Assembly: GCA_017550625.1 (NCBI GenBank) | Contig: JAFZOL010000006.1 | Span: 21,477-85,476 of the forward strand | From: Clostridia bacterium | GTDB taxonomy: Bacteria > Bacillota > Clostridia > Oscillospirales > Acutalibacteraceae | Direction: 5' to 3' | DNA length: 64,000 bases | Shown here: in pieces, positions 23,720-32,211 of the stretch | How the letters are laid out: each line of letters begins with the position of its first letter | Numbering within the stretch: position 1 is the first letter of the stretch | The notes under the pieces: generated by a model | What the model was told of the DNA's origin: nothing | Databases searched by the model: none | What the model saw: only the letters and a program-made list of their open reading frames with translations | Made by a program: the position numbers and the translations under genes

Positions 23720-23754
23720 CTGGTTTCATCACGGCTGCGGCGCTGCAGTTTAAT

Positions 23755-23812
23755 AACTCCCGTGCACCCGTGGACCATGCACCCGTGCACCCGCGCGGCT
23801 GCGCCGCGCTTA
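23755..23812. repeat. Inverted GTGCACCCG repeats and GC hairpin
   Basis: CCCGTGCACCCGTGGACC and CACCCGTGCACCCG are inverted relatives of the repeats at 18246 and 23612, followed by the hairpin GCGCGGCTGCGCCGCGC. No gene seen. Confidence 0.75.
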
Positions 23813-23882
23813 AGAACGCATGTCGGTGGGGTTCTTTATCGGGCGGGGGGGCGGACGTTTTTTACGGAAACGGCCTCTCCCC

Positions 23883-23911
23883 TTGCAAAAGCGGAAAAAA
23901 TGTGATATGCT
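23883..23911 (+). promoter_or_regulatory. Promoter of the mgtC-like gene
   Basis: TTGCAA, 17-bp spacer, TATGCT. Confidence 0.7.
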
Positions 23912-23941
23912 GAAAAAAAAACGATATCCGGGAGTGACGTT

Positions 23942-24703
23942 ATGATGTTTGCCGCCGTGAGCCTGCCCGAGGGGCAGACGCTGCTGCAGTATCTGATCGG
24001 CCAGTTTTCGTGGCTGCAGATGGGCGATTTCTTTCTGCGTCTGGTGTTGGCGTGCGTGTGCGGCGCCGCCATCGGTTTTGAACGCAGCCGCCGCTTTAAA
24101 GGCGCGGGCATCCGCACGCATATCATCGTGTGCTGCGGCGCGGCGCTGATGATCATCATCTCGAAATACGGCTTCGCGGACCTCACGGGACTCGCGGGCG
24201 AGACCTTCAACGGGACCCGCGGCGCGGACCCCGCCCGCATCGCGGCGCAGGTGGTGAGCGGCATCAGCTTTTTGGGCGCGGGCGTCATTTTCAAGAACAA
24301 GGGCGCGGTGAAGGGCCTGACCACGGCCGCCGGCATCTGGGTGACCGCGGGCATCGGGCTTTCGATCGGCTCGGGCATGATCATTCTGGGCGTGTTCAGC
24401 ACGGTGCTCATCTCCGCCCTGCAGGTCGTGATGCACAAATTCAAGATCGGCGCGGACTCGTTTAACGCCTATCAGATCCAGTTCGAGGTGCAGGACACCG
24501 CGGATTTCAGGGCGCTGTTTGACGAGCAGATGCAGAAATGGGAGGCCACCGCCACCGACAGCCGCCTCGACCACCGCGAGAACGGCATGACGGTTTACGA
24601 GCTGACCATCCGCACCACGCAGACGCTGGACATGGCGAGCCTGATGAAGTTTTTCGACGGCGAGGTCAAGGCGAGAAGCGTTTCGCTCAATAACCTGCAT
24701 TAA
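23942..24703 (+). CDS. MgtC/SapB family membrane protein
   Basis: The protein has 253 residues, starting behind GGGAG. The first 150 residues hold four or five membrane helices with the family hallmarks LACVCGAAIGFERSRRFKGAG, GIRTHIIVCCGAAL and GISFLGAGVIFKN, followed by GLTTAAGIWVTAGIGLSIG. The C-terminal 90 residues form a cytosolic ACT-like domain. MgtC proteins support growth at low magnesium and modulate F-type ATPase in pathogens; in commensals the role is uncertain. There is no leader resembling a magnesium riboswitch. A single-gene unit. Confidence 0.94.
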   Translation: MMFAAVSLPEGQTLLQYLIGQFSWLQMGDFFLRLVLACVCGAAIGFERSRRFKGAGIRTHIIVCCGAALMIIISKYGFADLTGLAGETFNGTRGADPARIAAQVVSGISFLGAGVIFKNKGAVKGLTTAAGIWVTAGIGLSIGSGMIILGVFSTVLISALQVVMHKFKIGADSFNAYQIQFEVQDTADFRALFDEQMQKWEATATDSRLDHRENGMTVYELTIRTTQTLDMASLMKFFDGEVKARSVSLNNLH

Positions 24704-24722
24704 AAGAAAACGAGATAAGAAC

Positions 24723-24757
24723 GGCCGGGCAGTCAATGGACTGCCCGGCCGGTTTTT
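24723..24757 (+). terminator. Terminator of the mgtC-like gene
   Basis: Perfect 12-bp stem GGCCGGGCAGTC with AATG loop, then GGTTTTT. Confidence 0.93.
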
Positions 24758-24783
24758 ATGCGGGGATCAGATCACCCGATCGG

Positions 24784-27120
24784 TCAGATGAACCAGAAGC
24801 AGATGCGCTGAATGATGAACAGGATGTCGTGGATGAGAGCCGTCCACCAGCCGGAGAGAGTGTCTTCGTCGTGGAACTCGCCGCAGTAGGGACAGGCCTC
24901 GCCCTCTTCGGAGGGCTCGTCGGGCTCGCCGGTGGCGGGGATCTCTTCGGTGTACGTTTCGACGATCTCACCGCAGCCGCCCGCGCAGAACACGCAGATC
25001 TCCTTTTCGCCGGGCACGGTGGCCGTGGGCTCGGTGAGGACGCGTTCGCCGGTCAGGGATGTCTCGTCGGCATAGTGCCGCGCCGTGACGCCGAGGATGA
25101 GATAGTGCTGCGTGCCGTTCAGTTTCTGCTCAATAACCTCGGCCCCGTCAACGGCGGGATCTTCGGTCGTAAAGAAGGCCCAGCGGTATGCCGCCTCCAC
25201 ACAGGTGTAGAGCGCGTAGGTCTCGCCGCCCGCGGCAACGCCCGGGTCGTCTTCGGTCCACTGCGTATACCTGAACGTGTACTTCTCCGGCTCGGCCGCG
25301 GTGAGCGCGGGCAGGGTCGTTTTGAGGTCCGCGCCGCATTTCAGCTCGCCCACGGCAAACGCGGGCGTGACGCGGGTGAACCAGTTCGCGTAGTAAACGG
25401 TATCCGTTTCGGGCACGCTTGAGATCAAAAGCTGATTCATCGCCGCGGCAAACGCCTGCATGGTCGGATAATGATCGGGCGTGAGGGGCGCGAAGCCCGC
25501 CAGCAGATAGCCTTCGGCATCAGCCGCGAGCACAGCGTCCTTCAGGATGGGCGTCATGCTGCTGCCGATCTCGGCGTCGCACTCGTAGTTGGCGCACTTG
25601 CCGTCCATATCAAAGGTGAGGTGCACGGTCTGCGGCTCGGCAACGACACTTGCGGTATCGGTGTAGGTGACGCCGTCGTAGATAACCGAGGCGGTATAGG
25701 TGCCCTCGGCCGTGCCTTCGGCCACGTCGGCGGCGAAGACGTGGGTCCGGCCGCAGTTCTGACAGGTGAGGGTGCACACGGCGGAAGCGAGGTCCTCGGC
25801 CCATTCCCACGTATCCTTGAAATCGTGCGCGTCATACAGCTCGGTGTAGACGGCCACGTCGTCGAGATTGATGCGGAACATATCATAAACGTCGTAATGC
25901 CGGAAGACGAGGCGCGTGGTCATGCCGGCGTAATCCGAGAGATCGTAGCTGAACGATCGGTAATCGGCGGCGGAGGTCAATTCGCCGGAGATCGGGATCA
26001 GCGAATCCTCACCCTCGAGATAGACCGCGAAGTTCTCTTCGGCAAAGCTGGGGTCCTGCCCGACCGCCCAGAACGTGAGCGTGGCGCCCTCGGAGACCGT
26101 GAACAGGGGGGACGACGCGTAGTTATCGGGATACAGGATGCCGCCGGCGTAGGAGGCGGAGGTCAGGTGACCGTAGCCGGAATGAGATTTCAGACTCGGA
26201 TTGGAGAGCCAGTACCAGTTGTAGCCGTCGCCGTCCGCATCCGTAAAGGTCCAGCCCTTTTCTTCGGGGTCGGTTTCAAAGTTCTCATAAAAATCGAAGT
26301 CACCGCAGGGGCTGGCGTTCAGGCGCGCGAGATCGAAATAGCCGCAGTTCTGGCAGACGAAGCGGTCGTTGCCCTCGTCGCCGAACGTGTGGTCCGTCCG
26401 CTCGGGCGTTTCGCCCATCGTACCGACCGATACGTCGTCAATGACCAGCGCGAACATATCGGTGACGTCGTAATGGCGGAAGCCGATATGCACGGACTTG
26501 CCCGCCCATTCGCTCAGGTCGATCACGATGTTCTCGAAATCGCCGGTCGCGACCAGCACGTCGGAAACCGGCACAAGGTCGGCAAGCGCGCCGCCCTCGC
26601 CGACGTACACCTGATAGTGCTCATCGGCCCAGCTCGCGTCCTGCCCGCAGACCAAGAACGACAGGCTGCCGCCCGCGGGGATCTCGACGGCGGGCGAAAC
26701 AGCCCAGTTATCGGGGTCCAGCGGGGAGGAGGAGTCGGAATCGTAGGAATAGGAATAGATGGAACCTACGCCGGAATTGGTTTGCATGGTTGGCGTGGTG
26801 CCGTAATACCAGCCCCAGTTGTGGCCGTCGCCATCGAGATCGGTGAAGGACCAGCCGTTTTCGATGGGATCCGTTTCAAAATCCCAACTGACGGTGGCCG
26901 ACACCTCGGGGGGCACGACCGGACAGCAGAACGCGTCGTGCAGGGCTTCGTCCACCGCGCCGCATTTGACGCAGGTGTAGCGGTTTTCGCCCGTGGTGCC
27001 GTAGAGATGTTCGCAGGGGGGGTCTTCGGCGATCGCCGGGAACGCGAGCGCGAAGACGGACGTGAATACCATCAGCAAAGTCAGAAGGACGCCGACGGTT
27101 TTGCGTGCGGTTCGTTTCAT
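24784..27120 (-). CDS. Secreted choice-of-anchor J (cleaved adhesin-like) protein
   Basis: The protein has 778 residues from the ATG at 27120 behind TTGGAGG; longer frames run into repeat DNA. A signal peptide (to about residue 30) precedes a Cys-rich segment (CEHLYGTTGENRYTCVKCG). Two choice-of-anchor J jelly-roll domains follow, opening with FETDPIENGWSFTDLDGDG and FETDPEEKGWTFTDADGDG and each containing W/F-A-x-E-x-x-x-V-Y. Then come Ig-like or bacterial repeat segments. The C-terminus has a CPYCGEFH pair and ends with a hydrophobic, aromatic helix (ALIHDILFIIQRICFWF). A role in surface adhesion or glycan binding is likely. The tail may retain it at the membrane. Confidence 0.85.
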   Translation of the reverse strand: MKRTARKTVGVLLTLLMVFTSVFALAFPAIAEDPPCEHLYGTTGENRYTCVKCGAVDEALHDAFCCPVVPPEVSATVSWDFETDPIENGWSFTDLDGDGHNWGWYYGTTPTMQTNSGVGSIYSYSYDSDSSSPLDPDNWAVSPAVEIPAGGSLSFLVCGQDASWADEHYQVYVGEGGALADLVPVSDVLVATGDFENIVIDLSEWAGKSVHIGFRHYDVTDMFALVIDDVSVGTMGETPERTDHTFGDEGNDRFVCQNCGYFDLARLNASPCGDFDFYENFETDPEEKGWTFTDADGDGYNWYWLSNPSLKSHSGYGHLTSASYAGGILYPDNYASSPLFTVSEGATLTFWAVGQDPSFAEENFAVYLEGEDSLIPISGELTSAADYRSFSYDLSDYAGMTTRLVFRHYDVYDMFRINLDDVAVYTELYDAHDFKDTWEWAEDLASAVCTLTCQNCGRTHVFAADVAEGTAEGTYTASVIYDGVTYTDTASVVAEPQTVHLTFDMDGKCANYECDAEIGSSMTPILKDAVLAADAEGYLLAGFAPLTPDHYPTMQAFAAAMNQLLISSVPETDTVYYANWFTRVTPAFAVGELKCGADLKTTLPALTAAEPEKYTFRYTQWTEDDPGVAAGGETYALYTCVEAAYRWAFFTTEDPAVDGAEVIEQKLNGTQHYLILGVTARHYADETSLTGERVLTEPTATVPGEKEICVFCAGGCGEIVETYTEEIPATGEPDEPSEEGEACPYCGEFHDEDTLSGWWTALIHDILFIIQRICFWFI

Positions 27121-27162
27121 AATGGTACCTCCAATGGTCGGAAATGGGGACTTGCCGGTTTT

Positions 27163-27191
27163 ACTATAACAAATATTAATCGATATTGCAA
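27163..27191 (-). promoter_or_regulatory. Promoter of the choice-of-anchor J gene
   Basis: Minus strand TTGCAA, 17-bp spacer, TATAGT. Confidence 0.75.
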
Positions 27192-27237
27192 GACCGATTC
27201 GGAGATATTCGGACGGTTTTTTGGGGAAATGTAAAAA

Positions 27238-27404
27238 AAAGGGCAAAGGGCGCACAGGGCCGGGGGCGCATAGGGCTCGATATGATGTGGGATGTGAGAT
27301 GTTGTATGTGAGATGAAGGAGCCTGCGGCTCGCATTTTTAAAATGGGGTACGGGGCGCAGCTCCGTCCGACATTTCACATCCCACATTTCACATCTCACA
27401 TTCA
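27238..27404. repeat. Composite intergenic repeat (GGGCAAAGGGCGCACAGGG, TGTGGGA, inverted copy)
   Basis: In order: GGGCAAAGGGCGCACAGGG, then GATGTGGGATGTGAGATG, then AAGGAGCCTGCGGCTCGCATT, a short GC hairpin, and an inverted CATCCCACATTTCACATC tract. The first three modules recur in the same order at 45713-45830. No gene seen. Confidence 0.85.
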
Positions 27405-27410
27405 AAAAAA

Positions 27411-27434
27411 ACGGACCTGAGGGTCCGTTTTTTC
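27411..27434. terminator. Bidirectional terminator downstream of the DUF4153-type gene
   Basis: ACGGACC, TGAG loop, GGTCCGT, with A-run on the left and T-run on the right. It serves the minus-strand gene ending at 27433. Confidence 0.88.
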
Positions 27435-29301
27435 ATTTAGCATCGGGGAAGGCTTCCCAGTACGTTTCGTAGAGAAACGGGTCGCGTTCGAGGGCGGCGT
27501 AGACGTCCATCACGTCGCCGCGGGTATCGTCGCTCATCAGGTCCTCGAGGGCGGCGTAGGCCTCGGCCCCACAGAAGCTCCACTGCGAGAACTTGCCGCG
27601 CGTGCGCTCGGCAACGTAGGGCGAACCGTCGTCGGCGTCGCAGCCGATCGCGTAATAGCGGTCGAGCTCGTGCGCAAGCACGGCGTAGGCCTTGACGGCG
27701 GTCGCGTCGTCGGCGGTCTTCGCGGCCCGGCACAGGGCGACCACGCCCTCGTCGCCGAGCTCGCCGAGATAGCGGACGTCGAGCACGGCGAGCGCGCCGG
27801 TCTCGTAGGCCTTGAGGTTATACTGCGCCACCACGCGGTTGACGTTGCCGACGCCGAGAACGAGAAGGCACGCGAGCGCCGACACGATCAGCACGCGCAG
27901 GACGTTGACTTTCGGCAGGAAGAGGCGCAGAATCAGCGCGACGAACACCACGGCGAGAAACGCCATGAACGCCGACGTGGACAGGCGCAGGACCGTGAGG
28001 CCGTAGCCCTTGATATACAGCGCCATTTTCGCGAGGGCGGTGCCCGTGATCACGAGCGTGAACACGCCGATGAACGTTCCGACACCCTTGAGCGCGCCGG
28101 GCAGCGAGCCGGACTCTTTTTTGCGGGCGATGAGCACGAAGGTGTAGAGCAGGACGAAGTTGATCGCCGCGATGCCGCACAGCTCGAAGAAGCCGCGGCG
28201 CGCGTATTCCGACAGGGTGAAGCCCGCGGGCTTTTCGCCGAAGAAATATTTATACTGCGCGATGAGATACAATAGGTACACCGCCGAGAGGACGGCGAGG
28301 ACGCTGGTGAGCAGGACGGCGTCGGCCCCCTTGCGGGTGCGGGCCTTCACGGGGCGGTCCTCACGGTATTTCGACGAGAACGCGAAGCCGAGAAGCAGCG
28401 GGACGAGCAGGAGCCCCAGAAGGAGCTGCACCATGCGCAGCGCGAGGTTCGAGAAGAGGCTGCGCACGAGGCCCTCGAATGCGAAGTCGGCGCGCATCAG
28501 AAGCGGGACGACGATCACGAGGAGCGGGAGCGAAATGAGAAAACCGAGAAAGACCTTCGACAGGGCGCTGATCTTGCCGTTGCCGGACGACACGAGGCTG
28601 CGAAGCGAGCGGATGCTGTTCGACGCCGAGGCGCCGACGCCCTCGTGCAGGGTGCCGAGCACGCCGAGGTCGCCCGCGACGCGTTTGGAGCCCGACAGCG
28701 ACGAGAGATAGAGCATGCCGCCGACGCCCATGGCGAGGACGCTCATGACCCGCACCTCGACGTTGGAGGTGAGCACGAACGACGCGGACATGGCGAAGGA
28801 CAAGAGCCCGGTGAGCATCGAGAAGAGCGTGGCTCTTTTGTGCTCGGCGCGGAAATAGATGGCGTAGACGAGGAACGTGAGGGCGTAGCTGAGCGCATAG
28901 CCGAGGCGGAAGCCGCCCCAGAAGCTCGCCGCCACGCCGAACACCGCCAGCACCACGACCGCCCCCGCCATCACGACGTCGGGGCGCGTGAGCGGGAAAG
29001 GCTCTTTTTTCGGCTTCTGTTTCGTCTGCTTCGGCGGCGGGTACGCCCTTGTCCCGGCGGGCACGTAGCCCCACTGCGGCGGGCGGTTTTGCGGGTAAGG
29101 GGGCTGCGCGGGATTCGCCGTCGGCTGCGGCGGGACTTGAGCCCCGGGTTGCTGCGGCTGCGGCGGGACGGGCGTCCCGCCGGGTGCGTTTTGGATGGGT
29201 GTGTTCCGGATAGGTAAGTTTTGCTGTGCGGGCGCGGCGGCCGCGACGGGCTCGCTGCCCGCGGGCGGCGCGTTCACGCCGGTGTTGAAGGCGTCAAACA
29301 T
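27433..29301 (-). CDS. DUF4153/DUF4173 polytopic membrane protein
   Basis: The protein has 622 residues. A Pro/Gln-rich disordered N-terminus (about residues 10-105) precedes some 12 predicted membrane helices (about 108-490) and a cytosolic or external C-terminal domain of about 120 residues with YNLKAYETGALAVLDVRYLGELG, which is typical for DUF4173. Its function is unknown. The ATG overlaps the stop of the upstream HTH gene by 8 bp, so it is translationally coupled. The DUF2975-HTH-DUF4153 set recurs in Firmicutes, suggesting an envelope-stress or membrane-sensing unit controlled by the small regulator. Confidence 0.85.
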   Translation of the reverse strand: MFDAFNTGVNAPPAGSEPVAAAAPAQQNLPIRNTPIQNAPGGTPVPPQPQQPGAQVPPQPTANPAQPPYPQNRPPQWGYVPAGTRAYPPPKQTKQKPKKEPFPLTRPDVVMAGAVVVLAVFGVAASFWGGFRLGYALSYALTFLVYAIYFRAEHKRATLFSMLTGLLSFAMSASFVLTSNVEVRVMSVLAMGVGGMLYLSSLSGSKRVAGDLGVLGTLHEGVGASASNSIRSLRSLVSSGNGKISALSKVFLGFLISLPLLVIVVPLLMRADFAFEGLVRSLFSNLALRMVQLLLGLLLVPLLLGFAFSSKYREDRPVKARTRKGADAVLLTSVLAVLSAVYLLYLIAQYKYFFGEKPAGFTLSEYARRGFFELCGIAAINFVLLYTFVLIARKKESGSLPGALKGVGTFIGVFTLVITGTALAKMALYIKGYGLTVLRLSTSAFMAFLAVVFVALILRLFLPKVNVLRVLIVSALACLLVLGVGNVNRVVAQYNLKAYETGALAVLDVRYLGELGDEGVVALCRAAKTADDATAVKAYAVLAHELDRYYAIGCDADDGSPYVAERTRGKFSQWSFCGAEAYAALEDLMSDDTRGDVMDVYAALERDPFLYETYWEAFPDAK

Positions 29302-29515
29302 CGTCTTCGTCCTCCCCTTCTATGTATTCGAGTATGTCGCCGGGCTGGCACCTGAGCTCGCGGCAGATCGCCGAGAGCGTGGAGAACCGCACGGCGCGCG
29401 CCTTGCCGGTCTTGAGGATCGACAGGTTTGCCTGCGTGATGCCGATGCGCTTCGCCAGTTCCCCCGCAGGCATTTTGCGCTTGGCGAGCATCACGTCGAG
29501 ATTGATCACGATCAT
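29294..29515 (-). CDS. Small Cro/C1-type (YozG-like) helix-turn-helix regulator
   Basis: The protein has 73 residues, starting at 29515 behind GGGAGG. The whole protein is one HTH domain: MIVINLDVMLAKRKM, then AGELAKRIGITQANLSILKTG as the HTH, and FSTLSAICRELRCQPGDILEY at the end, the exact layout of the YozG-like regulators that accompany DUF2975 proteins. It probably controls its own operon. It lies 14 bp after the DUF2975 gene and overlaps the next gene by 8 bp. Confidence 0.93.
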   Translation of the reverse strand: MIVINLDVMLAKRKMPAGELAKRIGITQANLSILKTGKARAVRFSTLSAICRELRCQPGDILEYIEGEDEDDV

Positions 29516-29529
29516 GGCGGCGCCCTCCC

Positions 29530-30003
29530 TTAAATCGTCAGGTCGTTCTCTTCGCGCAGGGTCACGGCAGCGTCCATCACGCTTTGGACGACCCGCACGA
29601 GGATGCCGACCACGCCCATGGCGAGCGTGATGATGAACAGCGGCACGTATTTCACGCCGAAGAAGCCCGTGACCAGCAGCACCGCGAGGCAGCACCACGA
29701 AATGACGCTGAGAAAGCGCACGTTTTTGCGCGTGAAGACCCGGGCGTGCAGCAGCTCCCACATGAGCGAGATGAGGCAGTAGAGCGCCGCCCCGGCGAAG
29801 GGCGCGCACAGGTAAAACGCCCACGTGACCGTTCTGACGTTCGCGAGCGTGATCGCGTCCGTGAAGCTGAGGCCGTGGTAGTCGATGTAGAACCAATGGA
29901 AGAACCGCGGGAACGTGCACACGAGGACGACGAGCACGACGGCGAAGAAAACGCAGATCCCGAAGCAAAGCCATACGCTTGCTTTGTGTTTCAATGTGAC
30001 CAC
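29530..30003 (-). CDS. DUF2975 membrane protein
   Basis: The protein has 157 residues from GTG at 30003, or 154 from a TTG at 29994 that is better spaced from AGGAAG. Four hydrophobic helices (about residues 9-31, 58-80, 100-120, 123-142) separated by short loops, with FHWFYIDYHGL in the first loop and FTRKNVRFL before helix three, fit DUF2975. It is the first gene of the operon with the YozG-like regulator and the DUF4153 protein. A sensor or regulator partner in the membrane is likely. Confidence 0.87.
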   Translation of the reverse strand: MVTLKHKASVWLCFGICVFFAVVLVVLVCTFPRFFHWFYIDYHGLSFTDAITLANVRTVTWAFYLCAPFAGAALYCLISLMWELLHARVFTRKNVRFLSVISWCCLAVLLVTGFFGVKYVPLFIITLAMGVVGILVRVVQSVMDAAVTLREENDLTI

Positions 30004-30026
30004 TTCCTAATATCGATTGTGGGACC

Positions 30027-30055
30027 ATCATACACCCGTTTTTATCGTTTGTCAA
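30027..30055 (-). promoter_or_regulatory. Promoter of the DUF2975-HTH-DUF4153 operon
   Basis: Minus strand TTGACA, 17-bp spacer, TATGAT. Confidence 0.85.
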
Positions 30056-30120
30056 TATAAATTTTGTGATTTTTGAGAAATTTTTCATTTTGCACGAAAA
30101 ACAGGAATGGCGAAAAAGGG

Positions 30121-30151
30121 ACAAAAAAAAGCCTTGCGGCTCTTTTTCGCT
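30121..30151 (-). terminator. Terminator of the V-ATPase operon
   Basis: Minus strand AAAAAGAGCC, GCAA loop, GGCTTTTTTTT. Confidence 0.75.
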
Positions 30152-30165
30152 TTATATCGACCGGC

Positions 30166-30831
30166 TCACAGACCGTTCGCGGCGTTCTGGGCGTATTGCT
30201 TCTGCACCATCATATCCTTGACCTTCATGATGCGGGTGGTGGCGCCGCGCTCGTTCTCTTCAAGCTTCATCTGAACGTATTTGATGGTCTCTTCATACTG
30301 CGGGATCATCACGTGCTCGAGGGCGTTGACGCGCCGGCGGGTCTTTTCGATCTCGTCCGCGAGAAGCTGGCAGGATTTCTCCATCTCCGCGAGGCGCAGG
30401 AGATCCTTCATCACGCCCGAGAGATACGTCAGCGCCTCGTCGAGCGCCTCGCTCGTGAACGCGAAGCCGTAAGGGCACACGTCGGTGGCGTCGGGGCTCT
30501 GGAACTCCGCCGAGAACTGCGGGATCATCACGCTCATCACGTTCTTTTCGGACACGTCGAGCTCCATTTTCTGCATCGGCAGCAGCAGGGCGGCGTCCAC
30601 CGCCTCGCTGCCGAGCACGCCCTTGGCGCCCGCGAACAGGGCGCCCGCCTGCCGCAGGTTTTCTTCGACCTTGCGGCGGAGCGCCTTGTTTTCGCGCACG
30701 ATATCCATAAAGCGGCGCATGAGCTCGTCGCGTTTGTCTTTTAACAGCTTATGCCCGCGCCGCGCCGTGACGAGCTTGCGTTTAAGGTTCGTAAGCTCCA
30801 TGCGGGTGGGGTTGACGTTCAGCCGCGCCAT
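30166..30831 (-). CDS. ntpD: V-type ATP synthase subunit D
   Basis: The protein has 221 residues. The N-terminus NVNPTRMELTNLKRKLVTARRGHKLLKDKRDELMRRF is the hallmark of the central-shaft subunit D, and the C-terminal helix contains RRVNALEHVMIPQYEETIKYV. Together with subunit F it forms the rotor axle inside the A3B3 head. It is the last gene of the operon, 3 bp after ntpB, and followed by the terminator. Confidence 0.96.
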   Translation of the reverse strand: MARLNVNPTRMELTNLKRKLVTARRGHKLLKDKRDELMRRFMDIVRENKALRRKVEENLRQAGALFAGAKGVLGSEAVDAALLLPMQKMELDVSEKNVMSVMIPQFSAEFQSPDATDVCPYGFAFTSEALDEALTYLSGVMKDLLRLAEMEKSCQLLADEIEKTRRRVNALEHVMIPQYEETIKYVQMKLEENERGATTRIMKVKDMMVQKQYAQNAANGL

Positions 30832-30834
30832 AAA

Positions 30835-32211
30835 TCACGCCTTCTTATCGTAGTATTCTTCGAGCAGCTTCTCGCTGATGCGCTTGAGCTCGCTTCTGGG
30901 CAGGATCCTGAGGAGCTGCCAGCCGAGGTCGAGGGTCTCTTCGATGCTGCGGTCGGTGAAATTGCCCTGCGACACGTATTGCCGCTCGAACTCGTCGGCG
31001 AACTTGGCGTAGAGCTTGTCGATGTCGGTGAGCGCCGCCTCGCCTAAGATGACCATGAGCTCCTTGGCGTCCTTGCCTCTGGCGTAGGCCGAGAAGAGCT
31101 GGTTCATCGTGTTCGAGTGGTCTTTGCGGGTCTTGCCCTCGCCGATGCCCTTATCCTTCAGACGCGACAGCGACGGCAACACGTCGATGGGCGGGGTGAC
31201 GCCCTTGCGGTAAAGGGCGCGCGACAGGATGATCTGCCCCTCGGTGATGTATCCCGTGAGGTCGGGGATCGGGTGGGTCTTGTCGTCTTCGGGCATAGAG
31301 AGGATCGGGATCATCGTCACCGAGCCCTCTTTGCCCTTCTGCCGGCCGGCGCGCTCGTAGAGCGACGCGAGGTCGGTATACATATAACCGGGATAGCCGC
31401 GGCGGCCCGGCACCTCTTTGCGGGCGGCCGAGATCTCGCGCAAAGCGTCGGCGTAGTTCGTGATGTCCGTCAGAATGACGAGCACGTGCATGCCGAGGTC
31501 GAAGGCGAGGTATTCGGCGGCGGTGAGCGCCATGCGGGGCGTGGCGATACGCTCAACGGCGGGGTCGTTCGCGAGATTCGTGAACATGACCGTGCGGTCG
31601 AGCGCGCCGGTCTCGCGGAACGAGCGGACGAAATAATCCTGCTCTTCGAACGTGATGCCCATCGCGGCGAACACCACGGCGAACTGCTCGTTTTTGCCGC
31701 GCACCTTGGCCTGCCGCGCGATCTGCGCCGCGAGCTGGGCGTGCGGAAGGCCCGACGCCGAGAAGATGGGCAGCTTCTGCCCCCTGACGAGGGTGTTGAG
31801 GCCGTCGATCGCGGACACGCCGGTCTGGATGAACTCCTGCGGGTAGGCTCTGGCGGCGGGGTTCATGGGCGTGCCGTTCACGTCCATGCGCTTTTCGGGG
31901 ATGAGCTCGGGCCCGCCGTCGATGGGACGGCCGAGGCCGTCGAACACGCGGCCGAGCATGTCGGGCGACACGCCGAGCTCCATCTGCCTGCCGAGAAAAC
32001 GGATCTTGGAGGTGGAGAGGTTGACGCCCTGGGCGTTTTCGAAGAGCTGCACGAGGACGTTGGTGCCGCTGACCTCGAGCACGCGGCAGCGGCGCGTTTC
32101 GCCGCTTTCGAGCTCGATCTCGCCGAGCTCCTCGTATTTGACGCCCTCAACGTCGCGGACCAGCATCAGCGGGCCGGCGACCTCCTGTAACGTGCGGTAT
32201 TCCTTCGGCAT
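30835..32211 (-). CDS. ntpB: V-type ATP synthase subunit B
   Basis: The protein has 458 residues, the usual length. It has an N-terminal beta barrel ([21 protein letters not shown]) and a nucleotide-binding fold in which the Walker A Lys is absent ([21 protein letters not shown]), as expected for the regulatory B subunit. It also has [13 protein letters not shown] strands and the C-terminal motif [18 protein letters not shown]. It forms the head with subunit A. Its ATG overlaps the ntpA stop by one base (TGATG). Confidence 0.97.
   Translation of the reverse strand: MPKEYRTLQEVAGPLMLVRDVEGVKYEELGEIELESGETRRCRVLEVSGTNVLVQLFENAQGVNLSTSKIRFLGRQMELGVSPDMLGRVFDGLGRPIDGGPELIPEKRMDVNGTPMNPAARAYPQEFIQTGVSAIDGLNTLVRGQKLPIFSASGLPHAQLAAQIARQAKVRGKNEQFAVVFAAMGITFEEQDYFVRSFRETGALDRTVMFTNLANDPAVERIATPRMALTAAEYLAFDLGMHVLVILTDITNYADALREISAARKEVPGRRGYPGYMYTDLASLYERAGRQKGKEGSVTMIPILSMPEDDKTHPIPDLTGYITEGQIILSRALYRKGVTPPIDVLPSLSRLKDKGIGEGKTRKDHSNTMNQLFSAYARGKDAKELMVILGEAALTDIDKLYAKFADEFERQYVSQGNFTDRSIEETLDLGWQLLRILPRSELKRISEKLLEEYYDKKA

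Noticed and set aside
23685..23940. Magnesium-sensing leader of the mgtC-like gene
   Set aside because: The promoter lies only about 30 bp before the gene, leaving no room for a riboswitch, and no M-box-like sequence is visible.
25471..27234. 587-codon plus-strand frame opposite the choice-of-anchor J gene
   Set aside because: Antisense shadow; no ribosome site, and the minus-strand protein has a signal peptide and domains.
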